Shown here: in pieces, positions 1 through 10,930 of the stretch | How positions within the stretch are numbered: position 1 is the first letter of the stretch | How the letters are laid out: each line of letters opens with the position of its first letter | Source: Mycobacterium sp. ENV421 | GTDB taxonomy: Bacteria; Actinomycetota; Actinomycetes; Mycobacteriales; Mycobacteriaceae | DNA: 64,000 nucleotides | Reading direction: 5' to 3' | Assembly (NCBI RefSeq): GCF_002887815.1 | Contig: NZ_PDHO01000001.1 | Coordinates: 372,001-436,000, forward strand | Position numbers and translations under genes: made by a program | Notes under the pieces: model-generated | The model's input: only the letters and a program-made list of their open reading frames with translations | What the model was told of the DNA's origin: nothing | Database searches by the model: none

Positions 1-111
<111 letters not shown>

Positions 112-134
112 GATGCGGAGCACAATCGGCAGTA

Positions 135-1424
135 ATGCAAGGGGTGTACGTGCCTGAGCCCGCAGTCGCGCTCGGCGAGGACCCGCGCAACTATGCGCGG
201 CTGATGTCGGCTGTCTACGACGCGACGATGGCGGGCCATCGCGCCCCCGCCCGCCCGCGCGACGTCATCGGCGAATCGTGGCACCGGCTGATGTCGGCCG
301 GGGTCGACCCGGACCGCCGCGCCCAGCCCGTCGTCGAAGCCGGCGGGCTGGAGGCGCTGCGCCGGGCGTCCGGCTTGATGGCGGTGCTCGACGAGGTCTC
401 CCGCGGGTTGGAATCCCTGGTCGCCGACGGCACCAACATCCTCGTCGTCGCCGACTCGCAAGGCCGGGTGCTGTGGCGGTCGGGCTCGCCCGCGGTGCTC
501 AACAACGCCGACCGGCTGGGCTTCATCGAAGGTGCGCACTGGGCGGAAGGGGAAGTCGGCACCAACGCCATCGGCACCGCCTTGGTGTCCAAGCGCGCCG
601 TGCAGGTGTTCTCCGCCGAGCATTTTCTGCGCACCCACCACTCCTGGACGTGTGCGGGCGCGCCCATCCGCGATCCGCGAACCGGGCAGGTGATCGGCGT
701 GGTCGACGTATCCGGTCCCGCGGCGACCGTGCACCCGACGACCGTCGCGCTGGTCGACGCCGTCGCCCGGCTCGCCGAGTCGCACCTGCGTGAACAACAC
801 GACCGCACCTTGAACCGGCTGCGCATGGTCGCGGCCCCGATCCTGGCCCGGATCGGCAAGCCGGCGTTGGCGGTCGACGCCGAGGGCTGGGTGGCGGCTG
901 TCGACTCGCTGCCGCTGCATCACCGCATCCTGTTACCGGAGGACATCGCGGCAGGCCGCTCGTGGATCCCCACCTTCGGAATCTGCGATATCGATGTGCT
1001 GCCCGGCGGGTGGCTGGTTCGGCCGGCTGACGACGACGACGCGCCCGCGTTGGCACAGGCCTCGTTGGACTTGAGCGTCGCCGGCGCACCGGCGTTGGAC
1101 ATGACTGGACAGTTCGGGCGGTGGCGCCACGACGTCTCGCTGCGGCACGCCGAGATCTTGCTGATCCTGGCGCGTGATCCCCGCGGCCGTTCGGCGCCCG
1201 AGTTGGCCGCCGACCTTTATGGTGATCGTTCCCGGTTCGTCACGGTTCGCGCCGAATTGTCCCGGCTGCGCAAGCAGTTCGCCGGTCTGCTTGCCGCCCA
1301 GCCCTACCGCTTCGCCGGCGGAATCGAGGTGACGGTGCGCTACCCAACGGACCTCTCGATGGTGTTGCCCGCGTCGACCGCACCCGCGGTTCGCGCTATT
1401 CGTATCAATGCAAGTGTCTCGTAG
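135..1424 (+). CDS. GAF-domain transcriptional regulator, AcoR-like without the AAA+ domain
   Basis: 429-residue protein. A GAF-like sensor domain spans about residues 75-215 ([19 protein letters not shown], then [12 protein letters not shown], the signature seen in AcoR-type activators). No sigma-54 AAA+ ATPase motif follows. Instead the C-terminus (about 335-400) looks like a winged helix, with [20 protein letters not shown] and [11 protein letters not shown]. It probably senses a small metabolite and controls the aldehyde dehydrogenase that starts 10 bp after its stop. The ATG at 135 has only a distant GGAG upstream; GTG 144 is an alternative. Regulation of the neighbouring ald gene is inferred from context. 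Confidence 0.8.
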   Translation: MQGVYVPEPAVALGEDPRNYARLMSAVYDATMAGHRAPARPRDVIGESWHRLMSAGVDPDRRAQPVVEAGGLEALRRASGLMAVLDEVSRGLESLVADGTNILVVADSQGRVLWRSGSPAVLNNADRLGFIEGAHWAEGEVGTNAIGTALVSKRAVQVFSAEHFLRTHHSWTCAGAPIRDPRTGQVIGVVDVSGPAATVHPTTVALVDAVARLAESHLREQHDRTLNRLRMVAAPILARIGKPALAVDAEGWVAAVDSLPLHHRILLPEDIAAGRSWIPTFGICDIDVLPGGWLVRPADDDDAPALAQASLDLSVAGAPALDMTGQFGRWRHDVSLRHAEILLILARDPRGRSAPELAADLYGDRSRFVTVRAELSRLRKQFAGLLAAQPYRFAGGIEVTVRYPTDLSMVLPASTAPAVRAIRINASVS

Positions 1425-1434
1425 AGGAGTACCT

Positions 1435-2958
<1,524 letters not shown>

Positions 2959-2993
2959 CGAGCGGAGCGAAGAAGGAAGGATTGGCACCGTTG

Positions 2994-3488
2994 ATGACGG
3001 AGCAGACGCCGCCGCGGGCACTGATCACCGCGGCGGCTGCTGAGCTGCTGCATCGCTTGCAGCAGCGGCACGGGTCGCTGATGTTTCATCAGTCCGGCGG
3101 CTGCTGCGACGGGTCGTCGCCGATGTGTTACCCGGACGGGGACTTCATCGTCGGCGACCGTGACGTGTTGCTCGGGGTTCTCGAAGGCACCCCGGTCTGG
3201 ATTTCCGGCCCGCAGTTCGAGACGTGGAAGCACACCCAGCTCGTCATCGACGTCGTCCCCGGTCGCGGCGGCGGCTTCAGCCTCGAGGCCCCCGAGGGGA
3301 TGCGCTTCCTCAGCCGCGGACGGGCGTTCACCGATGCGGAAAACCGGTTGCTGGCCAGCGATTCTCCGCTGACCGGAGCCGATTACGAGCGCGGTGCGCG
3401 ACCCGCTGAACGGACCGATCTTGTGGTCATCGAGGCACCAGACGCGTGTGCAATCCCTGGTCGGCGCGCCGGAGTCGTTCAGCAATAG
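2994..3488 (+). CDS. DUF779 protein (Rv0459-like)
   Basis: 164-residue cytosolic protein with the DUF779 hallmark Cys cluster GGCCDGSSPMCYPDGDF near residues 38-54, plus the WISGPQFE and FSLEAPEG segments. The family is usually found next to alcohol or aldehyde dehydrogenases, as here, but has no settled biochemical role; the conserved cysteines suggest metal or thiol chemistry. AAGGAAGG at 2973-2980 is the likely ribosome binding site. ATG 2994 is chosen, but TTG 2991 and TTG 2982 are in frame. It follows the aldehyde dehydrogenase by 35 bp, so it is probably cotranscribed. Confidence 0.85.
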   Translation: MTEQTPPRALITAAAAELLHRLQQRHGSLMFHQSGGCCDGSSPMCYPDGDFIVGDRDVLLGVLEGTPVWISGPQFETWKHTQLVIDVVPGRGGGFSLEAPEGMRFLSRGRAFTDAENRLLASDSPLTGADYERGARPAERTDLVVIEAPDACAIPGRRAGVVQQ

Positions 3489-3517
3489 TCCGTGCCACTG
3501 CACGTACCCTGATAAGC

Positions 3518-3796
3518 GTGATACCCCTGCCTCGGGCATGGCTGCTCACAAGTGCGTTGCTGGTGGGCACCGTGACCGGCCTCATTGCGGCGGTCGTGGC
3601 CACCCTGCTGGTCAAGACCCCCGTTCGCCCCGACCTGGTGGTCGGCTTGGTGGTGGCTGTTCCGAGCGTCATCGGCATACTGCTGATCCTGTTCTCGGGC
3701 CGCCGCTGGATGACGACAGTGGGGGCATTCATTCTGGCGATGGCGCCAGGTTGGCTGGGGGCATTGGTTCTGGTTCAGGTGGTGTCCCATGGCTGA
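3518..3796 (+). CDS. Small membrane protein (Rv0460-like)
   Basis: 92-residue hydrophobic protein with three predicted transmembrane segments (WLLTSALLVGTVTGLIAAVV, a second from VVGLVVAVPSVIGILLILF, and AFILAMAPGWLGALVLVQVV). No enzymatic motif is visible. The GTG at 3518 is preferred because a TANNNT box (TACCCT, 3505-3510) ends 7 nt before it, the layout of a leaderless mycobacterial promoter; a longer in-frame version starting at 3446 would overlap DUF779. Its last 8 bases overlap the next membrane gene. Function unknown. Confidence 0.75.
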   Translation: MIPLPRAWLLTSALLVGTVTGLIAAVVATLLVKTPVRPDLVVGLVVAVPSVIGILLILFSGRRWMTTVGAFILAMAPGWLGALVLVQVVSHG

Positions 3797-4343
3797 AAAA
3801 ACGTCCCTTCCGTCGACCGAGCCCCACCACGCGCCGATCTTCGACACCGGCCCGCATCCCCACGCACTCCGGTCGCTGACCGACGAACCCGAGGCGGAAG
3901 TCTCGGAGGAATCCATCGCCTTTAGCGAGTTGGAGAACTTCGACACCGATGCGTTCCTGCACCGGGTCGAGGGTTCGCTACACGCGGAGCCGGTGGTGGT
4001 GCCGCCCGCGTCGACCGCCGCCGCCGGCACCCATCAGTACGTGAAGCGGTGGCACTTCGTGTTCATCGTCGCCGCGGTATGGGTGCTGGCCGCAGCCGCC
4101 GGCCTGGGCTTCTACTTCTGGTGGTACACCTCGCTGCAGAAGACCCCCGCGGTGTTCTGCGTGCTGATCTACCTGATCGTCTGCTCGGTCGCCAGCATGC
4201 TGGTCTCGATGGTGCCGAACCGGCCATCGGTAACGGCCCTGGCCATCGCGCTGATGTCGGCACCGTTGGCCTCGGTGGCCACCGCCGCGCTGCTGCATGG
4301 CGCCTACTACTTCGAATGGATTGCCCGTCCGACGATAGGCTGA
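3789..4343 (+). CDS. Membrane protein with acidic N-terminal tail (Rv0461-like)
   Basis: 184 residues. The first about 80 are polar and acidic ([18 protein letters not shown]) and probably cytoplasmic. Three hydrophobic helices follow ([20 protein letters not shown], a second from [19 protein letters not shown], and a third around [20 protein letters not shown]). The start overlaps the end of the preceding gene by 8 bp, and lpdC begins 4 bp after its stop, so the three form one tightly packed group. No domain of known function is recognised. Confidence 0.8.
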   Translation: MAEKTSLPSTEPHHAPIFDTGPHPHALRSLTDEPEAEVSEESIAFSELENFDTDAFLHRVEGSLHAEPVVVPPASTAAAGTHQYVKRWHFVFIVAAVWVLAAAAGLGFYFWWYTSLQKTPAVFCVLIYLIVCSVASMLVSMVPNRPSVTALAIALMSAPLASVATAALLHGAYYFEWIARPTIG

Positions 4344-4347
4344 GGTC

Positions 4348-5748
4348 GTGACTCACTATGACGTCGTCGTTGTCGGAGCCGGTCCCGGCGGATACGTCGC
4401 GGCGATCCGCGCGGCACAGCTCGGACTGAACACCGCAATCATCGAACCCAAGTATTGGGGCGGAGTCTGCCTCAATGTCGGCTGCATCCCGTCGAAGGCG
4501 TTGCTGCGCAATGCCGAGCTGGCCCACATCTTCACCAAGGACGCCAAGACGTTCGGCATCAGCGGAGAGGCCACCTTCGATTACGGAGTCGCCTTCGACC
4601 GCAGCCGCAAGGTCGCCGACGGCCGTGTGGCCGGGGTGCACTTCCTGATGAAGAAGAACAAGATCACCGAGATCCACGGCTACGGGAAGTTCACCGGCCC
4701 GAACAGCATCGAGGTCGACCTCAACGAGGGCGGTACCGAGAAGGTCGAGTTCGACAACGCGATCATCGCGACCGGCTCGAGTACCCGGTTGGTTCCGGGC
4801 ACCTCGCTGTCGAAGAACGTCGTCACCTACGAGGAGCAGATCCTGTCCCGGGAGCTGCCCAAGTCGATCGTCATCGCCGGCGCCGGCGCGATCGGCATGG
4901 AATTCGCCTACGTCATGAAGAACTACGGCGTCGACGTCACCATCGTCGAGTTCCTGCCGCGCGCGCTGCCCAATGAGGACGCCGAGGTCTCCAAGGAGAT
5001 CGAGAAGCAGTACAAGAAGCTCGGCGTGAAGATCCTCACCGGCACCAAGGTCGAGTCCATCACTGATAACGAGGCCGACGGGTCCGTGGTTGTCGTGGTC
5101 AGCAAGGACGGCAAGACCGAGGAGATCAAGACCGAGAAGGTGTTGCAGGCCATCGGCTTTGCCCCGAATGTCGAAGGCTTCGGACTCGACAAGACGGGCG
5201 TCGAGCTGACCGACCGCAAGGCCATCGGCATCGACGACTACATGCGCACCAATGTGCCGCACATCTACGCCATCGGCGACGTCACCGCCAAGCTGCAGCT
5301 CGCGCACGTCGCCGAGGCGATGGGTGTGGTGGCCGCCGAGACCATCGCCGGTGCCGAAACGCTGGCCCTGGGTGACTACCGGATGCTGCCGCGCGCGACG
5401 TTCTGCCAGCCGCAGGTCGCCAGCTTCGGCCTCACCGAACAGCAGGCCCGCGACGAGGGCTACGACGTGAAGGTGGCCAAGTTCCCGTTCACCGCCAACG
5501 GCAAGGCGCACGGGCTGGGCGACCCGACCGGCTTCGTCAAGGTCATTGCCGACGCCAAATACGGCGAGCTCCTCGGCGGCCACCTGATCGGGCCCGACGT
5601 CTCCGAACTCCTGCCGGAGCTGACCTTGGCACAGAAGTGGGATCTAACCGTCAACGAGCTGACCCGCAACGTGCACACCCACCCGACGCTGTCGGAGGCA
5701 CTCCAGGAATGCTTCCACGGTCTCGCCGGCCACATGATCAACTTTTGA
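4348..5748 (+). CDS. lpdC: Dihydrolipoyl dehydrogenase (E3)
   Basis: 466-residue flavoprotein disulfide reductase. It reoxidises dihydrolipoamide on E2 subunits of 2-oxoacid dehydrogenases with NAD+; in M. tuberculosis the same protein also feeds the Lpd/DlaT/AhpD/AhpC peroxidase system. Motifs: FAD site [15 protein letters not shown], redox disulfide [16 protein letters not shown] site [14 protein letters not shown], and the C-terminal catalytic [15 protein letters not shown] 4348 is the start and lies 6 nt after TAGGCT (4336-4341), so a leaderless transcript is likely. It is followed with a 4-bp overlap by a small membrane gene. Confidence 0.97.
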   Translation: MTHYDVVVVGAGPGGYVAAIRAAQLGLNTAIIEPKYWGGVCLNVGCIPSKALLRNAELAHIFTKDAKTFGISGEATFDYGVAFDRSRKVADGRVAGVHFLMKKNKITEIHGYGKFTGPNSIEVDLNEGGTEKVEFDNAIIATGSSTRLVPGTSLSKNVVTYEEQILSRELPKSIVIAGAGAIGMEFAYVMKNYGVDVTIVEFLPRALPNEDAEVSKEIEKQYKKLGVKILTGTKVESITDNEADGSVVVVVSKDGKTEEIKTEKVLQAIGFAPNVEGFGLDKTGVELTDRKAIGIDDYMRTNVPHIYAIGDVTAKLQLAHVAEAMGVVAAETIAGAETLALGDYRMLPRATFCQPQVASFGLTEQQARDEGYDVKVAKFPFTANGKAHGLGDPTGFVKVIADAKYGELLGGHLIGPDVSELLPELTLAQKWDLTVNELTRNVHTHPTLSEALQECFHGLAGHMINF

Positions 5749-6014
5749 GACCGACGCTGATAGCCGGTATCGGCGGCATTGTGCTGGGCCACATCCTATG
5801 GCTGATCGGTATCTCGTTGGCGACCAGCGGGCAGGACGTCAGCTTCTGGGTGCTGATCCTCTCGGCGGTGATCCTCGTTGTCACCGCGGTCGTCGGCTAT
5901 CTGGCATGGCGGGCGTACCAGCGTAAGAGCATGGTGTGGGCGGCTTTTCTCGGCTGCGTGCCGGTCTCACCGGTGATCTTCACGCTGATCGTTCTCGGCG
6001 TCACCTACCTGTAG
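5745..6014 (+). CDS. Small membrane protein coupled to lpdC (Rv0463-like)
   Basis: 89 residues, three hydrophobic helices ([58 protein letters not shown]). The only in-frame start compatible with the reading frame is TTG 5745, which overlaps the lpdC stop codon (TTGA), an arrangement typical of translational coupling. The same neighbour follows lpdC in M. tuberculosis. Function unknown. A hairpin directly downstream probably ends this operon. Confidence 0.75.
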   Translation: MRPTLIAGIGGIVLGHILWLIGISLATSGQDVSFWVLILSAVILVVTAVVGYLAWRAYQRKSMVWAAFLGCVPVSPVIFTLIVLGVTYL

Positions 6015-6015
6015 A

Positions 6016-6046
6016 CGGATCTGCCAGCTGTTCGGCAGGTCCGTTT
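6016..6046 (+). terminator. Hairpin after the lpdC operon
   Basis: Arms CGGATCTGCC and GGCAGGTCCG (one G-T wobble) enclose an 8-nt loop and are followed by TTTC. It sits immediately after the stop of the lpdC-linked membrane gene. Confidence 0.5.
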
Positions 6047-6124
6047 CAGGCTGCCTCAAGCAACAGGGTGTCGACTCCGTAATAGCCGGTGCCAGACAGG
6101 GTCCGGCTGTGAACGGGGGGCGAC

Positions 6125-6376
6125 ATGGCCGAGTCGGCACGTGCTGGGCGCACGAAAGTTCTGATGGCAGTGATCGGGGGCGGCGCCGTGCTCGCGATGG
6201 GGGGCCTGACCGTCGCGTTCGACGACGGTGTGCCGATGGATTCGTCGCCGGTGGCGGCACCGGTGATGCCTGGCCCCATGACTCAGGGTGAGACGGTGAC
6301 CACAACGATTCCACCGACCGTTCTGGACACCGAGAAGGCCGTCGTGACGCACAAGGCCCAGCCCTACAAGGGGTAG
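6125..6376 (+). CDS. Small exported or membrane-anchored protein
   Basis: 83 residues. A positively charged start is followed by one hydrophobic segment (VLMAVIGGGAVLAMGGLTVAF) and a Pro/Thr-rich tail with VAAPVMPGPM and TTTIPPTVLD. This looks like a signal-anchored or secreted peptide. ATG 6125 follows a GGGGGG stretch 4 nt upstream. It converges on the carboxymuconolactone decarboxylase-like gene with 6 bp between stops. No family is recognised. Confidence 0.6.
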   Translation: MAESARAGRTKVLMAVIGGGAVLAMGGLTVAFDDGVPMDSSPVAAPVMPGPMTQGETVTTTIPPTVLDTEKAVVTHKAQPYKG

Positions 6377-6382
6377 CCCGTC

Positions 6383-6919
6383 CTAGTCGGGGAAGTCCAT
6401 CGGAACCCGCAGAGTGGCCAGAATCCCTGCGATCGCGTCGTAATGCCCTGCCAGGGCGCAGAATTCGATCACCTGCTCGCGGCTCAAGTGCGTCGACAGT
6501 GTGGCGAACGTGTCATCGGACAGGTCGCGATTGAGCACGAACTCGTCCACCGCGGTCAGCAGCGCGCGCTGCCGGTCAGTCAGTCCCTCGGCCGCCGGGC
6601 CGGCAAAGATCCTGTCCTGCAACGCCGCATCGACGCCACGGCTGCCGGCCAGCCTGCGGTGCTGCTGCAGCTCGTACTCCGAACCGCGCAGGTGACCGAC
6701 GCGCAGGATCACCAGCTCTTTGTCCCGCTTGGGTAGCTTGCCCCAATTCAGCAGCACACCCGAATACGGCAGAAATGACAGGAACAGCAGCTTGTGCCGG
6801 CCCAGGACTTCGAAAAGGTGCATGTGCGGAGCGCGAATCGACCGTGCACCCAGCCGGGAGATGCCCCAGTTGACCAGGCCGAGCTCACGTCGGCTCCCGG
6901 GTGGAATACGTTGACCCAT
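6383..6919 (-). CDS. Carboxymuconolactone decarboxylase/AhpD-fold protein (Rv0464c-like)
   Basis: 178 residues with the CMD-fold core around VILRVGHLRGSEYELQQHRR. The CxxC pair of AhpD-type peroxidase partners is absent: the helix carries GSEYELQQH, so a thiol-redox role is unlikely. The ATG at 6919 is chosen because AAGGAG lies 5 nt upstream on the minus strand; a TTG one codon earlier is too close to it. The start codon shares one base with the ramB stop (TGATG), so translation is probably coupled to ramB, as in M. tuberculosis. Confidence 0.85.
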   Translation of the reverse strand: MGQRIPPGSRRELGLVNWGISRLGARSIRAPHMHLFEVLGRHKLLFLSFLPYSGVLLNWGKLPKRDKELVILRVGHLRGSEYELQQHRRLAGSRGVDAALQDRIFAGPAAEGLTDRQRALLTAVDEFVLNRDLSDDTFATLSTHLSREQVIEFCALAGHYDAIAGILATLRVPMDFPD

Positions 6920-8343
6920 CAAGACTCCTTGACCAAATAGGGTGACACCGTGCTGCGGTGCTCATCGAGATCCAGCGCCCGTCCCAATGCCGGGAATGCC
7001 CGCTGCGGGCAGTTGTCCCGTTCGCACACCCGGCAGCCCGCACCGATCGGTGTCGCGCTGTCTGATGACAGATCAAGACCCTTCGAGTAAACCAACCGGT
7101 TGGCATGCCGCATCTCGCAGCCCAGTCCGATCGCGAAGGTCTTGACCGGCTGGCCGTAGCGCGACGCCCGCCGTTCAACTGTGCGCGCCACCCACATGTA
7201 GTTCTGCCCGTCGGGCATCTGCGCGATCTGCACCAGGATCTTGCCCGGGTTCGAGAACGTCTCGTAGACGTTCCACAGTGGGCAGGTGCCGCCGGCGGAG
7301 GAGAAGTGAAAGCCCGTGGCGGACTGGCGTTTCGACATGTTCCCGGCCTTGTCCACCCGGACGAACGAGAACGGTACGCCACGCATGGACGGCCGCTGCA
7401 ACGTCGAGAGCCGATGGCAGATCGTCTCGTAACTGACCTGATAGAAGGCCGAGAGTCGCTCGATGTCGTAGCGAAAGTTCTCGGCCATATTGTGAAACTG
7501 CCCGTAGGGCAACACCGTTGCGGCCGCGAAGTAACTGGCCAGGCCCAGGCGGGCCAGCTTCCGCGACTCCTCGCTGGTGAATTTTCCCTCGTCGACCAAC
7601 TTGTCGATCAGGTCACCGCACTCGAGATACGCCAGCTCCGTGGCCATCTTGAACACTTGCTGGCCCGACGACAGGTGGTTACTGATCTCGAGAGTGCGCG
7701 CCACCGGGTCGTATCGGTGCAGCACGGTATCGCCCATATCGACACGCCGGATGATGTGCACGCCATGCACCATCGTCAGCCGGTCGGCCAACTCCCGGGA
7801 CAGCTCGGCACGGTGCATCCGCATCCGGATGGTGAGATCCTCGGCGGCGGTGTCGAGTTCGTGCAGATAGTTCTGCCGTTGGTAGAAGTAGTCGCGAACT
7901 TCCTCGTGCGGCATGGAGATCGACGCCGAGCCACTGCCCCCGGTGTTGAGGTTGAATCGATCCTCGGTGGCTGCCGCGAGTTGCGCGGTGGTGATCCGGT
8001 AGCGGCGATGCAGATTGACGATCGCGCGGGCGATCGCCGGGTGGGTGCCGACGATGTCGGCGATCTCGGTCATGTCGACATCGAGGTCGAGGTCGCGATC
8101 CATGGTCACTTCGCGCAGTTCGGCCACCAGTCGGGTGTCGTCCTCCGACGAGAAGAAGGTGGCATCAACCCCGAATACCTCGGTGATGCGCAGCAGCACC
8201 GCGACGGTCAACGGCCGGACGTCGTGCTCGATCTGGTTGAGATAGCTCGGTGATATCTCCAGCATCTGGGCCAGTGCGGCTTGGCTGAATCCGCGTTCGC
8301 TGCGGAGCTGTCGTATCCGGGAGCCGACGAACGTCTTGGCCAC
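6919..8343 (-). CDS. ramB: RamB, regulator of acetate and glyoxylate metabolism
   Basis: 474 residues: N-terminal XRE helix-turn-helix (about residues 9-63, RSERGFSQAALAQMLEIS), an ImmA/IrrE-like central region, and the C-terminal domain of short-chain fatty acyl regulators ending in a Cys cluster (CRVCERDNC, Cys437/440/445). In Corynebacterium and M. tuberculosis RamB controls isocitrate lyase and other acetate genes; icl lies 1.2 kb away here. The GTG start at 8343 follows TAGGCT (8355-8350) by 6 nt, so it is probably leaderless. It is the first gene of a two-gene minus-strand operon. Confidence 0.93.
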   Translation of the reverse strand: MAKTFVGSRIRQLRSERGFSQAALAQMLEISPSYLNQIEHDVRPLTVAVLLRITEVFGVDATFFSSEDDTRLVAELREVTMDRDLDLDVDMTEIADIVGTHPAIARAIVNLHRRYRITTAQLAAATEDRFNLNTGGSGSASISMPHEEVRDYFYQRQNYLHELDTAAEDLTIRMRMHRAELSRELADRLTMVHGVHIIRRVDMGDTVLHRYDPVARTLEISNHLSSGQQVFKMATELAYLECGDLIDKLVDEGKFTSEESRKLARLGLASYFAAATVLPYGQFHNMAENFRYDIERLSAFYQVSYETICHRLSTLQRPSMRGVPFSFVRVDKAGNMSKRQSATGFHFSSAGGTCPLWNVYETFSNPGKILVQIAQMPDGQNYMWVARTVERRASRYGQPVKTFAIGLGCEMRHANRLVYSKGLDLSSDSATPIGAGCRVCERDNCPQRAFPALGRALDLDEHRSTVSPYLVKES

Positions 8344-8466
8344 GCGCCCAGCCTACTCACGCCTGCGAAGGCTGCTTCGCAGCGTTGCCAACGCAGGCTG
8401 GTTGGCATCCGGGAGGGCCTTTGGCATGATCGCGCTGGGACGGGATGGGAGAGGACGACAGACCAG

Positions 8467-9282
8467 ATGACCACCAGCACCACCGACACCGGCTTGGCAA
8501 AGGTGTTGATGCCGGTTCCCGATCCGCATCCCGATGTTTTCGACCGCGAATGGCCGCTGCGCGTCGGCGATATCGATCGCGTCGGCCGGTTGCGTCTGGA
8601 CGCCGCCTGCCGCCATATCCAGGACATCGGCCAGGACCAGCTCCGCGAGATGGGCCACGAGGAAACGCATCCGCTGTGGATCGTCCGGCGCACCATGGTC
8701 GATCTGATCCGCCCGATCGAGTACCCGGAGATGCTGCGGCTGCGGCGCTGGTGCTCGGGGACCTCGAACCGCTGGTGTGAGATGCGGGTCCGGATCGACG
8801 GCCGCAAGGGCGGCCTCATTGAATCCGAGGCCTTCTGGATCAACATCAACCGGGAGACTCAGGGGCCGGCCCGCATCGCCGACGACTTCCTGGAGGGTCT
8901 GCAGCGCACCACCGATGTGAAGCGGCTGCGCTGGAAGGCCTATCTGACCGCCGGCTCCCGGCATGACGCCAACGAGATCCGTGCTTTCCCCATCCGGGTC
9001 AGCGACATCGACCTATTCGACCATGTCAACAACTCGGTGTACTGGAAGGTGGTCGAGGAGTTCCTGGCGCCGCAGCCGGAGCTGTTCGAGTCGCCGCTGC
9101 GGGTCACCATCGAACACGATGCGCCGGTCGCGTTCGGCGACAGGCTGGAGATCTTGCTGCACGTGTATCCGCCCGGCTCCACCGACAAGTTCGGCCCGGA
9201 GCTCGCGGATCGCACTGTTAGAACGCTCACATACGTTGTCGGCGAAGACGTCAAAGCCGTCGCATCGATCTTCGCGGTCTGA
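8467..9282 (+). CDS. Acyl-ACP thioesterase, FatA-like double hotdog (Rv0466-like)
   Basis: 271 residues with two hotdog folds. The first half has REWPLRVGDIDRVGRL and the second has FPIRVSDIDLFDHVNNSVYW, whose Asp/His/Asn cluster is characteristic of acyl-ACP thioesterases. It would release fatty acids from acyl carrier protein in the cytoplasm. ATG 8467 gives a length close to the M. tuberculosis protein; GAGAGGA lies about 12 nt upstream. It is divergent from ramB. A possible promoter is TTGGCA (8402-8407), 17 bp, CATGAT (8425-8430). Confidence 0.88.
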   Translation: MTTSTTDTGLAKVLMPVPDPHPDVFDREWPLRVGDIDRVGRLRLDAACRHIQDIGQDQLREMGHEETHPLWIVRRTMVDLIRPIEYPEMLRLRRWCSGTSNRWCEMRVRIDGRKGGLIESEAFWININRETQGPARIADDFLEGLQRTTDVKRLRWKAYLTAGSRHDANEIRAFPIRVSDIDLFDHVNNSVYWKVVEEFLAPQPELFESPLRVTIEHDAPVAFGDRLEILLHVYPPGSTDKFGPELADRTVRTLTYVVGEDVKAVASIFAV

Positions 9283-9547
9283 CCATCCCCGGTTTAACAG
9301 TACGGGCGTACTGACCTGCGGGAATCTGCTACTGAACGGTAACTTCTGAACCGGTTCAGCTGTTGGCTGTCTTCGCAACCTTTGCAGAGTTACCAGTCGG
9401 GTTGGCGAAAATTGGCACTCTTAATGGCTTGAACTGCGCTAATGGTGCGAGGCATGCTCGACTCAGCACACCAGCCACGCTGCGTTGACGTTAACAACTG
9501 ATTTGCCGTCAAGGTGGCCAGTCGATAAAGAAGGAGCGCAGGCGCCC
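9283..9547 (+). promoter_or_regulatory. Isocitrate lyase control region
   Basis: 265 bp without a gene. It holds AGTAC-N4-GTACT (9299-9312), a perfect 14-bp palindrome CTGAACCGGTTCAG (9346-9359), and AACCTTTGCAGA (9377-9388), which matches 10 of 12 positions of the RamB box as I recall it from Corynebacterium (AAACTTTGCAAA-type). AAGGAG at 9531-9536 serves the gene. No convincing -35/-10 pair could be fixed. The RamB assignment is inference from similarity and gene order. Confidence 0.5.
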
Positions 9548-10840
9548 ATGACACTGTCCAACGTTGGCCAGCCGAAGAGCCCAGAAGAAATCCAGAAGGA
9601 CTGGGACACCAATCCCCGCTGGAAAGGGATCACCCGTACCTACAGCCCGGCCGACGTCGTCGCGCTGCAGGGCAGTGTCGTCGAAGAGGCCACCCTGGCC
9701 CGCCGCGGCGCCGAGGTGCTGTGGAACCAGCTGCACGACATGGAGTTCGTCAACGCGCTGGGCGCCCTGACCGGCAACATGGCCGTGCAGCAGGTCCGCG
9801 CCGGCCTGAAGGCCATCTACCTGTCGGGTTGGCAGGTCGCCGGCGACGCGAACCTGTCCGGCCACACCTACCCCGACCAGAGCCTCTACCCGGCCAACTC
9901 GGTGCCGCAGGTCGTGCGCCGGATCAACAACGCGCTCATGCGTGCCGACCAGATCGCCAAGGTCGAGGGTGACACCTCGATCGAGAACTGGCTCGCCCCG
10001 ATCGTCGCCGACGGCGAAGCCGGCTTCGGTGGCGCACTGAATGTCTACGAGCTGCAGAAGGCGATGATCGCCGCCGGTGTCGCCGGTTCGCACTGGGAGG
10101 ACCAGCTGGCCTCGGAGAAGAAGTGCGGCCACCTCGGTGGCAAGGTGCTGATCCCGACCCAGCAGCACATCCGCACCCTGACCTCGGCCCGCCTGGCGGC
10201 CGACGTCGCCGACGTCCCGACCGTCGTCATCGCCCGTACCGACGCCGAGGCCGCCACGCTCATCACCTCAGATGTGGACGACCGCGACAAGCCGTTCGTC
10301 ACCGGTGAGCGCACCGCCGAGGGCTTCTACCGGGTGAAGAACGGTCTCGAGCCGTGCATCGCCCGCGCCAAGGCCTACGCGCCGTACTCCGACCTGATCT
10401 GGATGGAGACCGGCACCCCGGACCTGGAGCTGGCAGCCAAGTTCGCCGAGGGCGTCAAGAGCGAGTTTCCGGACCAGATGCTGGCCTACAACTGCTCGCC
10501 GTCGTTCAACTGGCGCAAGCACCTGGACGACGCGACGATCGCGAAGTTCCAGAAGGAGCTCGGCGCGATGGGCTTCAAGTTCCAGTTCATCACCCTCGCC
10601 GGCTTCCACGCCCTGAACTACTCGATGTTCGATCTGGCCTACGGCTACGCCCGCAACCAGATGAGCGCCTACGTCGAGCTGCAGGAGCGCGAGTTCGACG
10701 CCGAGGAGCGCGGCTACACCGCCACCAAGCACCAGCGTGAGGTGGGCGCCGGTTACTTCGACCGGATCGCCACCACGGTGGACCCGACCTCGTCGACCAC
10801 CGCGCTCGCGGGCTCGACCGAAGAGGGCCAGTTCCACTAA
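9548..10840 (+). CDS. aceA: Isocitrate lyase
   Basis: 430 residues, very close to M. tuberculosis Icl1. It cleaves isocitrate to succinate and glyoxylate in the glyoxylate shunt and can act on 2-methylisocitrate in propionate metabolism. The catalytic loop KKCGHLGGK has the nucleophilic Cys near residue 193; other landmarks are [20 protein letters not shown] and [17 protein letters not shown] ARHL (here NWRKHL). ATG 9548 is preferred over TTG 9485 because AAGGAG precedes it and the length matches the family. It lies next to ramB and fadB2, as in M. tuberculosis. Confidence 0.97.
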   Translation: MTLSNVGQPKSPEEIQKDWDTNPRWKGITRTYSPADVVALQGSVVEEATLARRGAEVLWNQLHDMEFVNALGALTGNMAVQQVRAGLKAIYLSGWQVAGDANLSGHTYPDQSLYPANSVPQVVRRINNALMRADQIAKVEGDTSIENWLAPIVADGEAGFGGALNVYELQKAMIAAGVAGSHWEDQLASEKKCGHLGGKVLIPTQQHIRTLTSARLAADVADVPTVVIARTDAEAATLITSDVDDRDKPFVTGERTAEGFYRVKNGLEPCIARAKAYAPYSDLIWMETGTPDLELAAKFAEGVKSEFPDQMLAYNCSPSFNWRKHLDDATIAKFQKELGAMGFKFQFITLAGFHALNYSMFDLAYGYARNQMSAYVELQEREFDAEERGYTATKHQREVGAGYFDRIATTVDPTSSTTALAGSTEEGQFH

Positions 10841-10850
10841 ATCACCGCAC

Positions 10851-10906
10851 GAGCAGACGCAAACTCGCACGATCGGACATCCGAGAGTGCGAGTTTGTGT
10901 CTGTTC
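10851..10906 (+). terminator. Long hairpin between icl and fadB2
   Basis: Two 20-nt arms (10851-10870 and 10887-10906) pair at 18 positions, the two others being G-T wobbles. The loop holds a second small stem (TCGGA/TCCGA). No T-tract follows. The sequence resembles a hairpin repeated in intergenic regions of many mycobacteria and is probably a terminator or RNA-processing element that separates icl from fadB2. Confidence 0.55.
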
Positions 10907-10930
10907 GCGCCTCTAGTAGAAAGAGTTCTC

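Noticed and set aside
4063..5583. 506-codon minus-strand frame over lpdC
   Set aside because: Shadow of lpdC; no motif, no ribosome binding site, and lpdC is conserved to its catalytic residues.
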